Made by a program: the position numbers and the translations under genes. From Stutzerimonas stutzeri (GTDB lineage: Bacteria > Pseudomonadota > Gammaproteobacteria > Pseudomonadales > Pseudomonadaceae): 64,000 bases of DNA. Shown piece after piece: positions 17,496 to 31,296 of the stretch. The stretch lies in assembly GCF_000219605.1 (NCBI RefSeq), contig NC_015740.1, forward strand, positions 1,798,001 through 1,862,000. The letters run 5' to 3'. Positions within the stretch are counted from its first letter, which is position 1, and the number at the start of each line of letters is the position of its first letter. The notes under the pieces are model-generated. The model was given only the letters and a program-made list of their open reading frames with translations. It ran no database searches and was not told the DNA's origin.

Positions 17496-19916
17496 TCAGC
17501 CGCGACCCGCTGGATCCGGCTGGCGCGTGAGCCGCAGGGCGTTGAGTACCACCAGCAGCGAGCTGATCGACATCCCGAGCGCCGCCCATAGAGGAGTGAC
17601 CCAGCCCACTGCGGCGAACGGCAGAATCAGGCCATTGTACAGACTTGCCCAGGCAAGGTTTTCGATGATGATGCGTCGGCTGCGCCGGGCGATATCGAAG
17701 GCCTGCGCGAGGCTGCCGAGACGATTGGACAGCAACACGGCATCGGCGCTGGTCTTCGCCAGATCCGTTGCCGAGCCCATGGCAACGCTGATGTCGGCCG
17801 CTGCCAGCACCGGGACATCGTTGACGCCATCACCGAGCATCAGCACGCGATGCCCTTCGGCCTGCAATGCCTGCAGCCTGGCGAGCTTCGCCGCCGGAGT
17901 CATGCCACCTTCGGCCTGGTCAATGCCCAGGTCGCTGGCGATCTGCGCCACCATCGGCGAGCTGTCTCCGGAAAGCAGCAGTGTCCGCCAGCCGCGTCGG
18001 TGGCAGGCTTCCAGCAGAGCCGGGGCGTCGTCGCGTAGCCGGTCGTCGAGTACCAGCCAGGCCAGCGGGCCTTGCTCGTCGCCCAACAGAAGCCACTGGC
18101 CGTGTTCGCCAGGAATGGCCGGCGCGGAACCGGCGAAACCTTCGGCCACGAAGCCCGGCTGGCCGATGCGCAGGTTGCGGCCTTGAACGCTGCCCTGCAG
18201 GCCGAGGCCTGGTACCGTCTCGACGGATTCGGCAGCCAGCGGCGCGCGGCCGAAGGCGCGGGCGATCGGATGCTCGGAGCGGTTCTCCAGCGCCGCGGCC
18301 AGCGCGAGACAGCTATCGGCATCGAGCTCACCGAGCGGGTGCACGGCGCTGAGCGTGAGGCGCCCTTCGGTGAGGGTCCCGGTCTTGTCGAAAACAACGG
18401 TGTCGATCTGGTTGAGGCCTTCCAGGACATGTCCGCGGGTCAACAGCAGGCCGAGCTTATGCAGGGTGCCGGTGGCCGCCGTCAGCGCAGTGGGGGTCGC
18501 CAGCGAAAGGGCGCAGGGGCAGGTCGCGACCAGCAGCGCGAGGACGATCCAGAAGGCGCGTTGCGGGTCGATCTGCCACCAGACCAAGCCGACGATGCTG
18601 GCCACCACCAGCACCACCAGCAGAAACCATTGGGCGACGCGGTCAGCCAGTTCGGCGAGCTTGGGTTTGTCGCCCTGGGCGCGTTCCAGCAGGCGGACAA
18701 TGGCGGACAGCCGGGTGTCGTCGCCCAGTGCCTGGACCTCCACGGTCAGCGGGCCTTCGACATTGAGGGTGCCGGCGGTAACCGAATCGCCGGCACCGCG
18801 TGGAAGAGGCAGGTATTCCCCCGTTAGAACCGACTCGTCGACGCTGGATTGCCCGCTGAGAATCACGCCGTCAGCCGGGATCAATCCGCCGGGCTGCACC
18901 AGCACCTGGTCACCGAGCTGCAGTTCGCTGAGCAGGATGCGGTGACTGTGACCGTCGGCATCCAGCTTCAGGCAGGACGCCGGCAGCAGGTTGACCAGTT
19001 GCGCGGTGGCGGCCGCCGTGCGCTCGCGTGCCCTGCGCTCCAGGTATCGCCCGGCCAGCAGAAAGAGGGCGAACATGCCCACCGCATCGAAATAAAGCTC
19101 GCCTTGGCCGGTGATGGTCGACCATATGCCGGCGACATAGGCGCCGCCGATGGCCAGCGATACCGACACGTCCATGGTCAGGTGGCGGGTACGCAGATCC
19201 CGTAACGCACCCTTGAAGAAATCGGTACAGCAGTAGAAGACGATGGGCGTGGTCAGCAGCAGCGCGGTCCAGCGGAGGGTGACGAAGAAGCTCTCCGACA
19301 GGTCCAGGTTGAACTCCGGCCAGGTCGCCATGGTTGCCATCATGACCTGCATCCAGAGCAGGCCGGTGACACCCAGTTGGCGCAACGAGCGCCGGTTCTC
19401 GCTCGCCAGGCGTTCGGCCGCCTGGTCGGCCTGATACGGGTGGGCCGCGTAGCCGATGCGGCGCAGTTCGCCCAACAGCTCGCTGAGCGGTAACTGCGCA
19501 TCGCTCCAGCGCACGTTCAGGCGATGATTGGACAGGTTGAGGTTGGCCTCGGCCACGCCCTTCAGGTTGCGCAGATGGCGTTCGATCAGCCAGCCGCAGG
19601 CCGCGCAGCTGATGCCTTCGATCATCAGGGACGTGCTTGCCAGCTCGCCCTGGTGCTGAACGAAAGGTTGCTGTACGTCCTTGCGGTCGTACAACGCCAT
19701 TTCCTCGCTGAGCTCCTGTGGGAGCGCCTGGGGATTGATCGCCGTGTTGCTGCGGTGCAGGTAGTAGCTTTCCAGGCCGCCCTTGACGATGGCTTCGGCC
19801 ACCGCCTGACAGCCCGGGCAACATAAGGCCCGCGTCTCACCCAGCACGCGGGCCTGAAAGGGACTGCCGGGAGGAACCGGCAGCCCGCAGTGGTAGCAGG
19901 GGAGGGGCTTTGCCAT
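17496..19916 (-). CDS. ccoI: Copper-exporting P-type ATPase for cbb3 assembly
   Basis: An 806-residue P1B-type ATPase (CcoI/FixI/CopA2-like) that pumps copper to the periplasmic side for cbb3 oxidase assembly. The N-terminus has a zinc-ribbon-like cysteine set (CYHCGLPV and LCCPGCQAVAE), then the heavy-metal domain GISCAACGWLIE. The ion-site CPC is at residues 466-468, the phosphorylation site DKTGT at 510-514, and the hinge GDGVNDVPVL is near the end. The start lies seven bases from the ccoH stop, so ccoG-ccoH-ccoI form an operon. Confidence 0.96.
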   Translation of the reverse strand: MAKPLPCYHCGLPVPPGSPFQARVLGETRALCCPGCQAVAEAIVKGGLESYYLHRSNTAINPQALPQELSEEMALYDRKDVQQPFVQHQGELASTSLMIEGISCAACGWLIERHLRNLKGVAEANLNLSNHRLNVRWSDAQLPLSELLGELRRIGYAAHPYQADQAAERLASENRRSLRQLGVTGLLWMQVMMATMATWPEFNLDLSESFFVTLRWTALLLTTPIVFYCCTDFFKGALRDLRTRHLTMDVSVSLAIGGAYVAGIWSTITGQGELYFDAVGMFALFLLAGRYLERRARERTAAATAQLVNLLPASCLKLDADGHSHRILLSELQLGDQVLVQPGGLIPADGVILSGQSSVDESVLTGEYLPLPRGAGDSVTAGTLNVEGPLTVEVQALGDDTRLSAIVRLLERAQGDKPKLAELADRVAQWFLLVVLVVASIVGLVWWQIDPQRAFWIVLALLVATCPCALSLATPTALTAATGTLHKLGLLLTRGHVLEGLNQIDTVVFDKTGTLTEGRLTLSAVHPLGELDADSCLALAAALENRSEHPIARAFGRAPLAAESVETVPGLGLQGSVQGRNLRIGQPGFVAEGFAGSAPAIPGEHGQWLLLGDEQGPLAWLVLDDRLRDDAPALLEACHRRGWRTLLLSGDSSPMVAQIASDLGIDQAEGGMTPAAKLARLQALQAEGHRVLMLGDGVNDVPVLAAADISVAMGSATDLAKTSADAVLLSNRLGSLAQAFDIARRSRRIIIENLAWASLYNGLILPFAAVGWVTPLWAALGMSISSLLVVLNALRLTRQPDPAGRG

Positions 19917-19923
19917 CAGCAGC

Positions 19924-20427
<504 letters not shown>

Positions 20428-20435
20428 TTACCTTT

Positions 20436-21848
20436 CTAGCGGATGCTTGGGCCGATGAAACGGCTGTCGGCATCGTCGTTGATCGATTCGTCGTCTACCG
20501 AACGGACATGGAAGACGATCTCATTGGTGCTCGAGGGCAGCTTCTCCGGTGCGATGGACAGTTCCACCGGCACGGTCACCAGCTCACCCGCTTCGGCCCG
20601 TATCTCGCTGCGGCCCTCATAGACCAGGCCGTCGAGACCCGAGGCCTCGATCACGAAAGTCTGCTCGCGCTGAGCCTTGTTCATGACCTTGAGGGTGTAC
20701 ACGTTCTCGATATTGCCTTGCTCGTTCTCGCGATAGAGCACGCGATCCTTGAGCACGTCCAGCTTGACCAGCGGGCGATCATACACGGCATAGGTGAACA
20801 GCCCCATCATCGCCAACAGCGCGACGGCGTAACCGATCAGCCGCGGACGCAGCAGATGGGTCTTCTGGCCGGACAGGTTGTGTTCGGTGGTGTAGCTGAT
20901 CAGCCCGCGTGGGTAGTTCATCTTGTCCATGATCGCGTCGCACGCATCGATACAGGCCGCGCAGCCGATGCATTCGATCTGCAGGCCGTCGCGGATGTCG
21001 ATACCGGTCGGGCAGACCTGCACGCACATGGTGCAGTCGATGCAATCACCCAGGCCCATGGCCTTGTAATCGGCGTCCTTCTTGCGCGGGCCACGCTTCT
21101 CGCCGCGGCGCGGATCGTAGGAAACGATCAGCGTGTCCTTGTCGAACATCACGCTCTGGAAGCGTGCGTACGGGCACATGTAGATGCAGACCTGCTCGCG
21201 CAGATAGCCGGCGTTGCCGTAGGTGGCGAGCGTGAAGAAAGCCACCCAGAACAAGGCCCAGCCGCCAACCTGCAAGGTGAGCAGGTCAGGTACCAGTTCG
21301 CGGATGGGGGTGAAGTACCCGACAAAGGTGACCCCCGTCGCGAAGGAGACGAACAGCCAGATGCTGTGCTTGCCCAGCTTGCGGATGAACTTGCCGCCGC
21401 TCATGGGAGCCTTGTCCAGCTTCATACGCTGGTTGCGATCACCCTCGGTGACCTTTTCGGCCCACATGAAAACCCAGGTGAACACGCTTTGCGGGCAGGT
21501 GTAGCCGCACCATACGCGGCCGGCGAACACAGTGATGAAGAACAGGCCGAAGGCGCAGATGATCAGCAGCCACGACAACAGCATGAAGTCCTGAGGCCAG
21601 AAGGTAGCCCCGAAGACATGGAACTTGCGCTCCGGTAGATCCCACCAGACAGCCTGTCGGCCGTTCCAGTTGATCCATGCGGTGCCGAAATAAAGGATGA
21701 AGAGAACCGCTCCGCCGACGCGGCGGACATTGCGAAACAGGCCGGAGAAGGCTCGGGTGTAGATTTTTTCACGCGCGGCATAGAGGTCAGCGGACGCTCC
21801 TGCCTTGGACGGAGGGGTTACATCACGAACGGGGATCTGCTCAGTCAT
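20436..21848 (-). CDS. ccoG: cbb3 oxidase assembly ferredoxin-like protein CcoG (FixG)
   Basis: A 470-residue inner-membrane protein with about five helices and two 4Fe-4S clusters of the ferredoxin type, seen as CIDCTMCVQVCPTGIDI and CIGCAACIDACD (about residues 265-305). The C-terminal Ig-like domain is present. CcoG reduces Cu(II) to Cu(I) for the cbb3 pathway. It begins 137 bases after the ccoP-1 stop, across a strong stem-loop, so it may have its own transcript. Confidence 0.96.
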   Translation of the reverse strand: MTEQIPVRDVTPPSKAGASADLYAAREKIYTRAFSGLFRNVRRVGGAVLFILYFGTAWINWNGRQAVWWDLPERKFHVFGATFWPQDFMLLSWLLIICAFGLFFITVFAGRVWCGYTCPQSVFTWVFMWAEKVTEGDRNQRMKLDKAPMSGGKFIRKLGKHSIWLFVSFATGVTFVGYFTPIRELVPDLLTLQVGGWALFWVAFFTLATYGNAGYLREQVCIYMCPYARFQSVMFDKDTLIVSYDPRRGEKRGPRKKDADYKAMGLGDCIDCTMCVQVCPTGIDIRDGLQIECIGCAACIDACDAIMDKMNYPRGLISYTTEHNLSGQKTHLLRPRLIGYAVALLAMMGLFTYAVYDRPLVKLDVLKDRVLYRENEQGNIENVYTLKVMNKAQREQTFVIEASGLDGLVYEGRSEIRAEAGELVTVPVELSIAPEKLPSSTNEIVFHVRSVDDESINDDADSRFIGPSIR

Positions 21849-21946
21849 CGAGTGCGTACCACGGCGGAAGGTGGGTGTCCCAGTCGATACGTGCCAACCG
21901 GGATCATTTTTCTGTCCAGCTGCGAATGGTACGCCCGGAGCGTTGA

Positions 21947-21977
21947 GGTCGGGTGTGACAGGTCGTCACTCCCGACC
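21947..21977 (-). terminator. Stem-loop between ccoP-1 and ccoG
   Basis: GGTCGGG (21947-21953) pairs with CCCGACC (21971-21977), and the inner GTGAC pairs with GTCAC, with a single T-T mismatch and a short loop. There is no clear U run, so it may be a weak terminator or an RNA-stabilising structure at the end of the cco-1 message. Confidence 0.5.
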
Positions 21978-21985
21978 CCGGTCGA

Positions 21986-22903
21986 TCACTGCTCCGGTTG
22001 CTGCGACAGGCTGTAGACGTAGGCTGCCAGCAGGTGAACCTTGTCATGGCCAAGGATCGCTTCCTGGGCAGGCATGCGGCCATTGCGACCGTAGCGCAGG
22101 GTCTGTTGGATCTGAGCGAAGCTCGAACCATACAGCCAGACGTTGTCGGTCAGGTTCGGCGCGCCCATGGCTGTAACGCCCTTGGCTTCCGGTCCATGGC
22201 AGACTACACAGTTGGCCGCGAAGATTTTTTGACCCTGCTCAATGTCGACGCTGATACCCTCTGGGGTATCACGGCCGGACAGGCTGCGAACGTAGCCAGC
22301 CACGTTGCGAATGCCTTCTTCGCCGATCACGTCCTTCCACGCCGGCATTGCAGCCTGACGGCCATGCAGGATGGTGGTCTTGATCGTCTCGGGCTCGCCG
22401 CCCCACAGCCAATCATCGTCGGTCAGGTTGGGGAAGCCATAGGCGCCCTTGGCGTCGGAGCCGTGGCAGACGGAGCAGTTGGAGGCGAACAGACGGCCAC
22501 CCATCTTCAGCGCCTGCGGGTCCTTGGCCACTTCCTCTACCGGCATGGCGGCGTATTTGGCGTACAGCGGGCCGTACTGCTCGTCGGCCTTGTCCATCTC
22601 GCGCTGCCATTCCTTGACCTGAGTCCAGCCGTCCTCATAGCCCGGCAGCAGGCCTTTCCAGTTGCCCAGGCCGGGGTAGAGCGCCAGGTAGCCGAGCGCG
22701 AACACCACGGTGCCGACGAACAGCATGAACCACCAGCGCGGCAGCGGGTTGTCGTACTCCTCGATGCCGTCATAGGAGTGGCCAACGGTTTCTTCGGTGC
22801 TGTCAGGGCGTTGGCCCTTGCGAGTTGCCAGTAGCAGCCAGACCAGCGCGGCAATGGTGCCGAGGCTCAGCAGGGTGACGTACCAACTCCAAAACGAGGT
22901 CAT
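21986..22903 (-). CDS. ccoP: cbb3-type cytochrome c oxidase subunit III, copy 1 (diheme cytochrome c)
   Basis: A 305-residue membrane-anchored diheme cytochrome c that passes electrons towards CcoO and CcoN. An N-terminal helix and the CcoP-specific helix region ([20 protein letters not shown]) precede two CxxCH heme sites, [11 protein letters not shown] and [11 protein letters not shown]. Its ATG directly follows the ccoQ stop codon. It is the last gene of the cco-1 operon (ccoNOQP). Confidence 0.96.
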   Translation of the reverse strand: MTSFWSWYVTLLSLGTIAALVWLLLATRKGQRPDSTEETVGHSYDGIEEYDNPLPRWWFMLFVGTVVFALGYLALYPGLGNWKGLLPGYEDGWTQVKEWQREMDKADEQYGPLYAKYAAMPVEEVAKDPQALKMGGRLFASNCSVCHGSDAKGAYGFPNLTDDDWLWGGEPETIKTTILHGRQAAMPAWKDVIGEEGIRNVAGYVRSLSGRDTPEGISVDIEQGQKIFAANCVVCHGPEAKGVTAMGAPNLTDNVWLYGSSFAQIQQTLRYGRNGRMPAQEAILGHDKVHLLAAYVYSLSQQPEQ

Positions 22904-23092
22904 TTATTTCTTACTCCTGGAAGCTTCTTCATCACGCTTCTTGGCGTCGGTCTCGTCGTCCGCGAAGGGCAGGTTGGCGGCTTCGTCGAAGCTTTGCTTG
23001 CGTTTGCTGCTGTAGGCCCAGAGCACCACGCCAATAAAGGCGACGAATACCAGAATTGTGCCCAGGCCACGAAGAGTCCCGATTTCCATCAT
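22904..23092 (-). CDS. ccoQ: cbb3-type oxidase small subunit CcoQ
   Basis: A 62-residue protein with one membrane helix (about residues 8-27, GLGTILVFVAFIGVVLWAY) and a charged cytoplasmic tail (SKRKQSFDEAANLPFADDE). It lies in the usual place between ccoO and ccoP. No equivalent exists in the second operon. Confidence 0.93.
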   Translation of the reverse strand: MMEIGTLRGLGTILVFVAFIGVVLWAYSSKRKQSFDEAANLPFADDETDAKKRDEEASRSKK

Positions 23093-23095
23093 GCG

Positions 23096-23707
<612 letters not shown>

Positions 23708-23719
23708 CTATCCGTTTCC

Positions 23720-25261
<1,542 letters not shown>

Positions 25262-25468
25262 TTAAAGCGTTTTCCGTGTGCTGTGCAGGGAGGTATCGCA
25301 CCACGCCGGTGCGTAGGAAATTACGATTGCGCCTTATGGTTCTAGGCGGGATGGCGAATCGGAAGCACAGCTTAGAAGTGCTAGCGCGGAGGGGGAAGGA
25401 CGTTGGTCAGTTTGCGATGCGACAGATAGTCGCAGAGTAGCGGAAGTTGCCTGGGGACAAGGCGAGAA

Positions 25469-25490
25469 GGGCGGTACGAGTGTACCGCCC
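25469..25490 (-). terminator. Stem-loop terminator at the end of the cco-2 operon
   Basis: GGGCGGTAC (25469-25477) pairs perfectly with GTACCGCCC (25482-25490) around a four-base loop. It lies ten bases after the ccoP-2 stop codon. On the plus strand four T residues follow. On the minus strand the tail is CTTCTC, so efficiency in the gene's direction is uncertain. Confidence 0.65.
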
Positions 25491-25499
25491 TTTTGGGGC

Positions 25500-26435
25500 T
25501 CACTGGTTAGCGAGTTGTTCCGGTTTTTGCGACAGGCTGTAAACATAGGCGGCGAGCAGGTGAACCTTGTCGTCGCCCAGATATTGCTGCTGAGCAGGCA
25601 TCTGGCCATTGCGACCATGGCGAATGGTCTGTTGCAGTTGGCCGAGGCTCGAGCCATAGATCCAGCCGGAAGCATGCTGCAGGTTCGGCGCGCCCAGCGC
25701 GGCCATGCCTTCGCCACCCTGGCCGTGGCAGACGGCGCAGGTCTGCGCATAGACCTCCTTGCCTTTGCCCAGATCTGCATCGGTGCCTTCCGGCAGCGGC
25801 AGACCGGCGAGTTCGTTGCGCACGAAGGCGGCGACGTTCTTCACGCCTTCTTCGCCGATGGCTTGGCCCCAGGCCGGCATTGCTGCGATACGTCCGTTGA
25901 GGATGCTGGTTTTGATCGAAGCGGCATCACCACCCCAGCGCCAGTCTTGGTCGGCGAGGTTCGGGAAACCTAGCGAACCCTTGGCATCGGAACCGTGGCA
26001 GATGGAGCAGTAGTTGGCGAACAGGCGAGCGCCCATTTTCACGGCTTGCGGGTCCTGTGCCACTTCTTCCACTGACATGGCAGCGTACTTGGCGAAAATC
26101 GGACCGTACTTTTCATCGGCCTGAGCAACTTCGCGTTCCCACTGCTTCTCTTGAGTCCAGCCACCCTCGTAGCCTGGCAGAACGCCCTTCCAGTTACCCA
26201 GGCCGGGGTAGAGCACCAAGTACAGGATGCCGAACACCAGGGTGCAAATGAAGAGCAGGAACCACCAGCGCGGCAGCGGGTTGTCGTATTCCTCGATGCC
26301 ATCGAAGGCATGTCCCATCGTTTGATCCGTAGTGCCGGCGGATTCGCCCTTGCGGGTGGCGAAGATCAACCAGAACAGAGCGACGATGGTGCCCAGCGTC
26401 AGCAGGGCGATGTATCCACTCCAGAAAGTGCTCAT
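25500..26435 (-). CDS. ccoP: cbb3-type cytochrome c oxidase subunit III, copy 2 (diheme cytochrome c)
   Basis: A 311-residue diheme cytochrome c with the same plan as copy 1: N-terminal helix, the [20 protein letters not shown] helix, then heme sites [11 protein letters not shown] and [11 protein letters not shown]. It is clearly more diverged from its partner than ccoN and ccoO are from theirs. It belongs to the cco-2 operon (ccoNOP) and follows ccoO-2 after a 98-base spacer that replaces ccoQ. Confidence 0.95.
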   Translation of the reverse strand: MSTFWSGYIALLTLGTIVALFWLIFATRKGESAGTTDQTMGHAFDGIEEYDNPLPRWWFLLFICTLVFGILYLVLYPGLGNWKGVLPGYEGGWTQEKQWEREVAQADEKYGPIFAKYAAMSVEEVAQDPQAVKMGARLFANYCSICHGSDAKGSLGFPNLADQDWRWGGDAASIKTSILNGRIAAMPAWGQAIGEEGVKNVAAFVRNELAGLPLPEGTDADLGKGKEVYAQTCAVCHGQGGEGMAALGAPNLQHASGWIYGSSLGQLQQTIRHGRNGQMPAQQQYLGDDKVHLLAAYVYSLSQKPEQLANQ

Positions 26436-26438
26436 GTG

Positions 26439-26513
26439 CTACTCCTGGACAGCCCGAGCAACTCTGGCTGTCCGCGATTGAAGTCCCTGACGGCTGATTT
26501 GCCAGCCGGTCAT
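26439..26513 (-). other. Structured spacer with 24-codon ORF in place of ccoQ
   Basis: The 98 bases between ccoO-2 and ccoP-2 are too short for ccoQ. They contain a short frame (MTGWQISRQGLQSRTARVAR plus four residues, 26513 to 26439) with no membrane helix. Two stems also lie here, one pairing GACAGCC (26448-26454) with GGCTGTC (26466-26472) and one pairing CGGCTG with CAGCCG near 26491-26508. The ORF may not be translated. The stems may set relative levels of the subunits. Confidence 0.4.
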
Positions 26514-26533
26514 TTTTTCTTGGTCAGTACGAC

Positions 26534-27145
<612 letters not shown>

Positions 27146-27158
27146 TTACCTAGGCTCC

Positions 27159-28583
<1,425 letters not shown>

Positions 28584-28641
28584 GTATGGGCTTCCATCCA
28601 CGGGTAATGAGCAGTTTTTCTTTCTAATAGAAAGCGGGGCA

Positions 28642-28683
28642 AGAATGGGGAAAGGGCAATCTGCCGGTATTGACGCGGGTCAA
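28642..28683 (-). promoter_or_regulatory. ANR (FNR-type) activated promoter of the cco-2 operon
   Basis: TTGACGCGGGTCAA at 28670-28683 is a symmetric FNR/ANR-type box. On the minus strand CATTCT (28647-28642) can serve as -10 and predicts a start near 28635, so the box centre (28676.5) falls at about -41.5. The same geometry occurs at hemN. The site also overlaps the proposed 5' end of the divergent hydrolase gene. Confidence 0.82.
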
Positions 28684-29337
28684 TACACACAATGTGACAA
28701 AGGGCATCTCATCGGCTGGAACCATCCTCGGGGCGCGGCGTCGGCCAGCCTGATTCTGGCCCACGGCGCCGGTGCGCCGATGGACAGTCCGTTCATGGAG
28801 CAAATGGCTGTGCGCCTTGCCGCGCGCGGGGTTGCGGTGTGCCGCTTCGAGTTCGCCTACATGGCGGCGCGACGCCAGGGAATGGGCAGACGCCCGCCCA
28901 GTCCGCAGGCTCAGTTGCTCGCACAATGGCGGGAAGTCCATGCGCTGGTGCGACAGCAGGCCACAGGACCGCTGGCCATCGGCGGCAAGTCCATGGGCGG
29001 GAGAATGGCGAGCCTGTTAGCCGATGAGCTGGAGGCCGAGGCACTGGTGTGCCTGGGCTATCCGTTCCATCCCGCGGGGAAGCCGGACAAGCCTCGAGTG
29101 GCCCATCTGCAAGGGCTGAGGGCGCCGACGTTGATCGTGCAGGGCGAGCGCGATGCACTCGGTGATCGCGAGCGGGTGGCGCAATACCCGTTGTCGCCTG
29201 CGATCGCCCTGCATTGGCTCGCTGCGGCGGACCATGATCTGAAGCCGCTGAAGCGCTCGGGGCTGACCCACGAGCAGCATCTGGACGAAGCGGCGGACGT
29301 CATCGCCGCGTTTCTGGGCGGGCTTTCAAGCCCCTGA
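28645..29337 (+). CDS. Alpha/beta-fold hydrolase, KANL3/Tex30-like
   Basis: A protein of about 230 residues with the alpha/beta hydrolase plan. The oxyanion region [15 protein letters not shown] comes first, then the nucleophile elbow [11 protein letters not shown] (Ser in GKSMG), an acid-bearing strand [12 protein letters not shown] and a histidine near [11 protein letters not shown]. This fits the KANL3/Tex30 (dienelactone hydrolase-like) family, whose substrate is generally unknown. The start is uncertain. ATG 28645 is the last in-frame ATG before the conserved domain, but it overlaps the cco-2 promoter, and another ATG lies at 28576. Confidence 0.8.
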   Translation: MGKGQSAGIDAGQYTQCDKGHLIGWNHPRGAASASLILAHGAGAPMDSPFMEQMAVRLAARGVAVCRFEFAYMAARRQGMGRRPPSPQAQLLAQWREVHALVRQQATGPLAIGGKSMGGRMASLLADELEAEALVCLGYPFHPAGKPDKPRVAHLQGLRAPTLIVQGERDALGDRERVAQYPLSPAIALHWLAAADHDLKPLKRSGLTHEQHLDEAADVIAAFLGGLSSP

Positions 29338-29378
29338 GAAGTGGCAGCGAGCACCTGCGACGCTCGCTGCACTTGCGC

Positions 29379-30947
29379 TCAGCGGTTGAAGCGTTCGACC
29401 AGTGCGTACTGCCCCTGCGCCGTTGCCGCGAGGTCCTCGCTGAGCAGCGCCGAGCTACGGGCGTCGCCGGCGGTCTGGTCGGCGAGGCGGGCGATGGTGC
29501 TGACGTTGTGGCTGATCTCGTCGGCGACGGCGCTCTGCTCTTCGGTGGCCGAGGCGATCTGGGTGGTCATGTCGATGATATTGCCCATGGCCTCGTTGAT
29601 GCCCGTCAGCGCCTGGTCGGCCTGGAGCACCTGCTCGACGCCGCGGCTGGCATGGACCCGACCGGCCTCGGTGGTCTGCACGGCGTGGCGTGCCTGCTGC
29701 TGCAGCTTTTCGATGAGCTGGTGGATCTCGCCGGTGGCCGCCCCGGTACGCTGGGCCAGCTGGCGTACCTCGTCGGCAACCACGGCGAAGCCGCGGCCGC
29801 TCTCGCCGGCGCGCGCCGCCTCGATGGCGGCGTTGAGTGCCAGCAGGTTGGTCTGATCGGCGATGCTCTTGATCACGTCGACCACGCTACCGATCGCCTC
29901 GCTGTCGCTGGCCAACTGATTGACCGCTTCGCCGGTCTTGGCCACCGAGTCGGAGAGTTGCTGGATGGCCTTGCGCGTCTCGGCGGTGACTTCCCGGCCG
30001 TGGACAGTCAGGCGGCTGGCTTCACGGGTGGCGTCGGCAGCCAACGCAACGTTGCTGGCCACTTCCTGCGTGGTTGCGGCCATCTCGTTGATGGCCGTGG
30101 CCACCTGCTCGGTTTCCTGATGCTGCTGCACCAGGCCGTTGGCACAGTTCTGAGCCAGCGTGTCGGCCTCCTTGGCCTGACCCTGCAGCTGCACGGCGGT
30201 GTCCTGCAGGCGTGTGAGGCAGGTCTTCAGGTGGGCCTGCTGGCTGAGCATGGCCATTTCCAGCTGCGCTTCGACGCCGCGGCTATCGGTGTACATGCGC
30301 GCGATCAGCGGATCACTGGTGCTCTGCTGCGCCAGCTGCATCAGCCGGCGCAGGCCACGCTGCTGCCAATGCAGGCCGGCAAGGCCGAGCGGAATCGACA
30401 GCAGGGCCGCTGCCATGAAGCCCGCGGCATGGTCGAAGAATGCACCGAGCAGAAAGCCGATCTGGCCCACCAGAATAAACGGCAGCCACTTCATCAGTAC
30501 GGGTAGCCAGACGTCGCTGCGCGGTACGCCGCTCTTGCCCGCATTCAGTCGTGCGTAGAGTGCTTCGGCGCGCTGGATCTGCTCGCGCGTCGGCTTGGTC
30601 CGCACCGATTCGTACCCGGTGACCTGCCGCTGCTGATCGAGAATCGGCGTGACGTAGGCATTGACCCAATAGTGGTCACCGTTCTTGCGGCGATTCTTGA
30701 CCACGCCCATCCACGGCTTGCCTTGCTTGAGCGTCGTCCACATATGCTCGAACACCGCGGGAGGCACGTCCGGGTGGCGCACCAGGTTGTGCGGCGCGCG
30801 GATCAGCTCGTCGCGAGCGAAGCCACTGACTTCGGCGAAGATGTCGTTGCAGTAGGTGATCTGCCCTTTCAGGTCGGTGGTCGAGATGAGGCGTTGCTGG
30901 TCGGGGAAGGCATATTCACGCTGGGATACGGGCTGGTTGTTACGCAT
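29379..30947 (-). CDS. aer: Aerotaxis receptor, PAS-domain methyl-accepting chemotaxis protein
   Basis: A 522-residue receptor. An N-terminal PAS domain (about 10-120; [40 protein letters not shown]) would bind FAD and sense redox or oxygen. A hydrophobic hairpin (about 145-195) anchors it to the membrane. The signalling tip [20 protein letters not shown] and the MCP helices follow. This is the Aer layout. The gene lies beside the cbb3 genes and acnA, as in P. aeruginosa. Confidence 0.93.
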   Translation of the reverse strand: MRNNQPVSQREYAFPDQQRLISTTDLKGQITYCNDIFAEVSGFARDELIRAPHNLVRHPDVPPAVFEHMWTTLKQGKPWMGVVKNRRKNGDHYWVNAYVTPILDQQRQVTGYESVRTKPTREQIQRAEALYARLNAGKSGVPRSDVWLPVLMKWLPFILVGQIGFLLGAFFDHAAGFMAAALLSIPLGLAGLHWQQRGLRRLMQLAQQSTSDPLIARMYTDSRGVEAQLEMAMLSQQAHLKTCLTRLQDTAVQLQGQAKEADTLAQNCANGLVQQHQETEQVATAINEMAATTQEVASNVALAADATREASRLTVHGREVTAETRKAIQQLSDSVAKTGEAVNQLASDSEAIGSVVDVIKSIADQTNLLALNAAIEAARAGESGRGFAVVADEVRQLAQRTGAATGEIHQLIEKLQQQARHAVQTTEAGRVHASRGVEQVLQADQALTGINEAMGNIIDMTTQIASATEEQSAVADEISHNVSTIARLADQTAGDARSSALLSEDLAATAQGQYALVERFNR

Positions 30948-31254
30948 CGACTTTTCACGCCTGGCATTGAATGTTCGGAGGAGCGCGCCTGACCTTTGAT
31001 GTTCTTCTGAGTCTGGGCTGACCTATGGGTCGGCCATGGCGTGGCGTTCTTGAGACGGCAAAGCTGATTCGAGGATCAACTTTGGTCGAAAGGCGACTGA
31101 CGGCAGATTCGGCTTAATGGTTCTGCAATCTTTTTGCGAGAGGGTTAATGCGTGTCCGGACGTTCCGGTCGGCGGGGCGGTGGCGAAGTCAGGGACCGGA
31201 CAGCGTGCATGGATGTTCAGGCGGCTGGAGATTGGACGCCAGAGGACGGCGAGA
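30948..31254 (+). other. Gap between aer and acnA, possible small RNA on the plus strand
   Basis: This intergenic stretch holds no convincing ORF. It should contain the aer promoter on the minus strand, though I see no ANR box (a TGAT-N6-ATCA sequence near 31065-31078 has the wrong spacing). A strong plus-strand terminator at 31255-31288 has no plus-strand gene to serve, so an unannotated small RNA ending there is possible. Confidence 0.35.
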
Positions 31255-31288
31255 CGCCGGTGCGAACGGATTCGCACCGGCGTTTTTT
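31255..31288 (+). terminator. Strong Rho-independent terminator downstream of acnA, T-run on the plus strand
   Basis: A perfect 12-bp stem (31255-31266 with 31271-31282), a CGGA tetraloop and six T residues at 31283-31288. It ends nine bases from the acnA stop codon. For acnA (minus strand) the hairpin lies downstream, but the U run is on the opposite strand, so it is best suited to plus-strand transcripts. Confidence 0.8.
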
Positions 31289-31296
31289 CTGCCTGA

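Noticed and set aside
31065..31080. TGAT...ATCA palindrome near aer as an ANR box
   Set aside because: The spacer is six bases, not the four needed to give TTGAT-N4-ATCAA.
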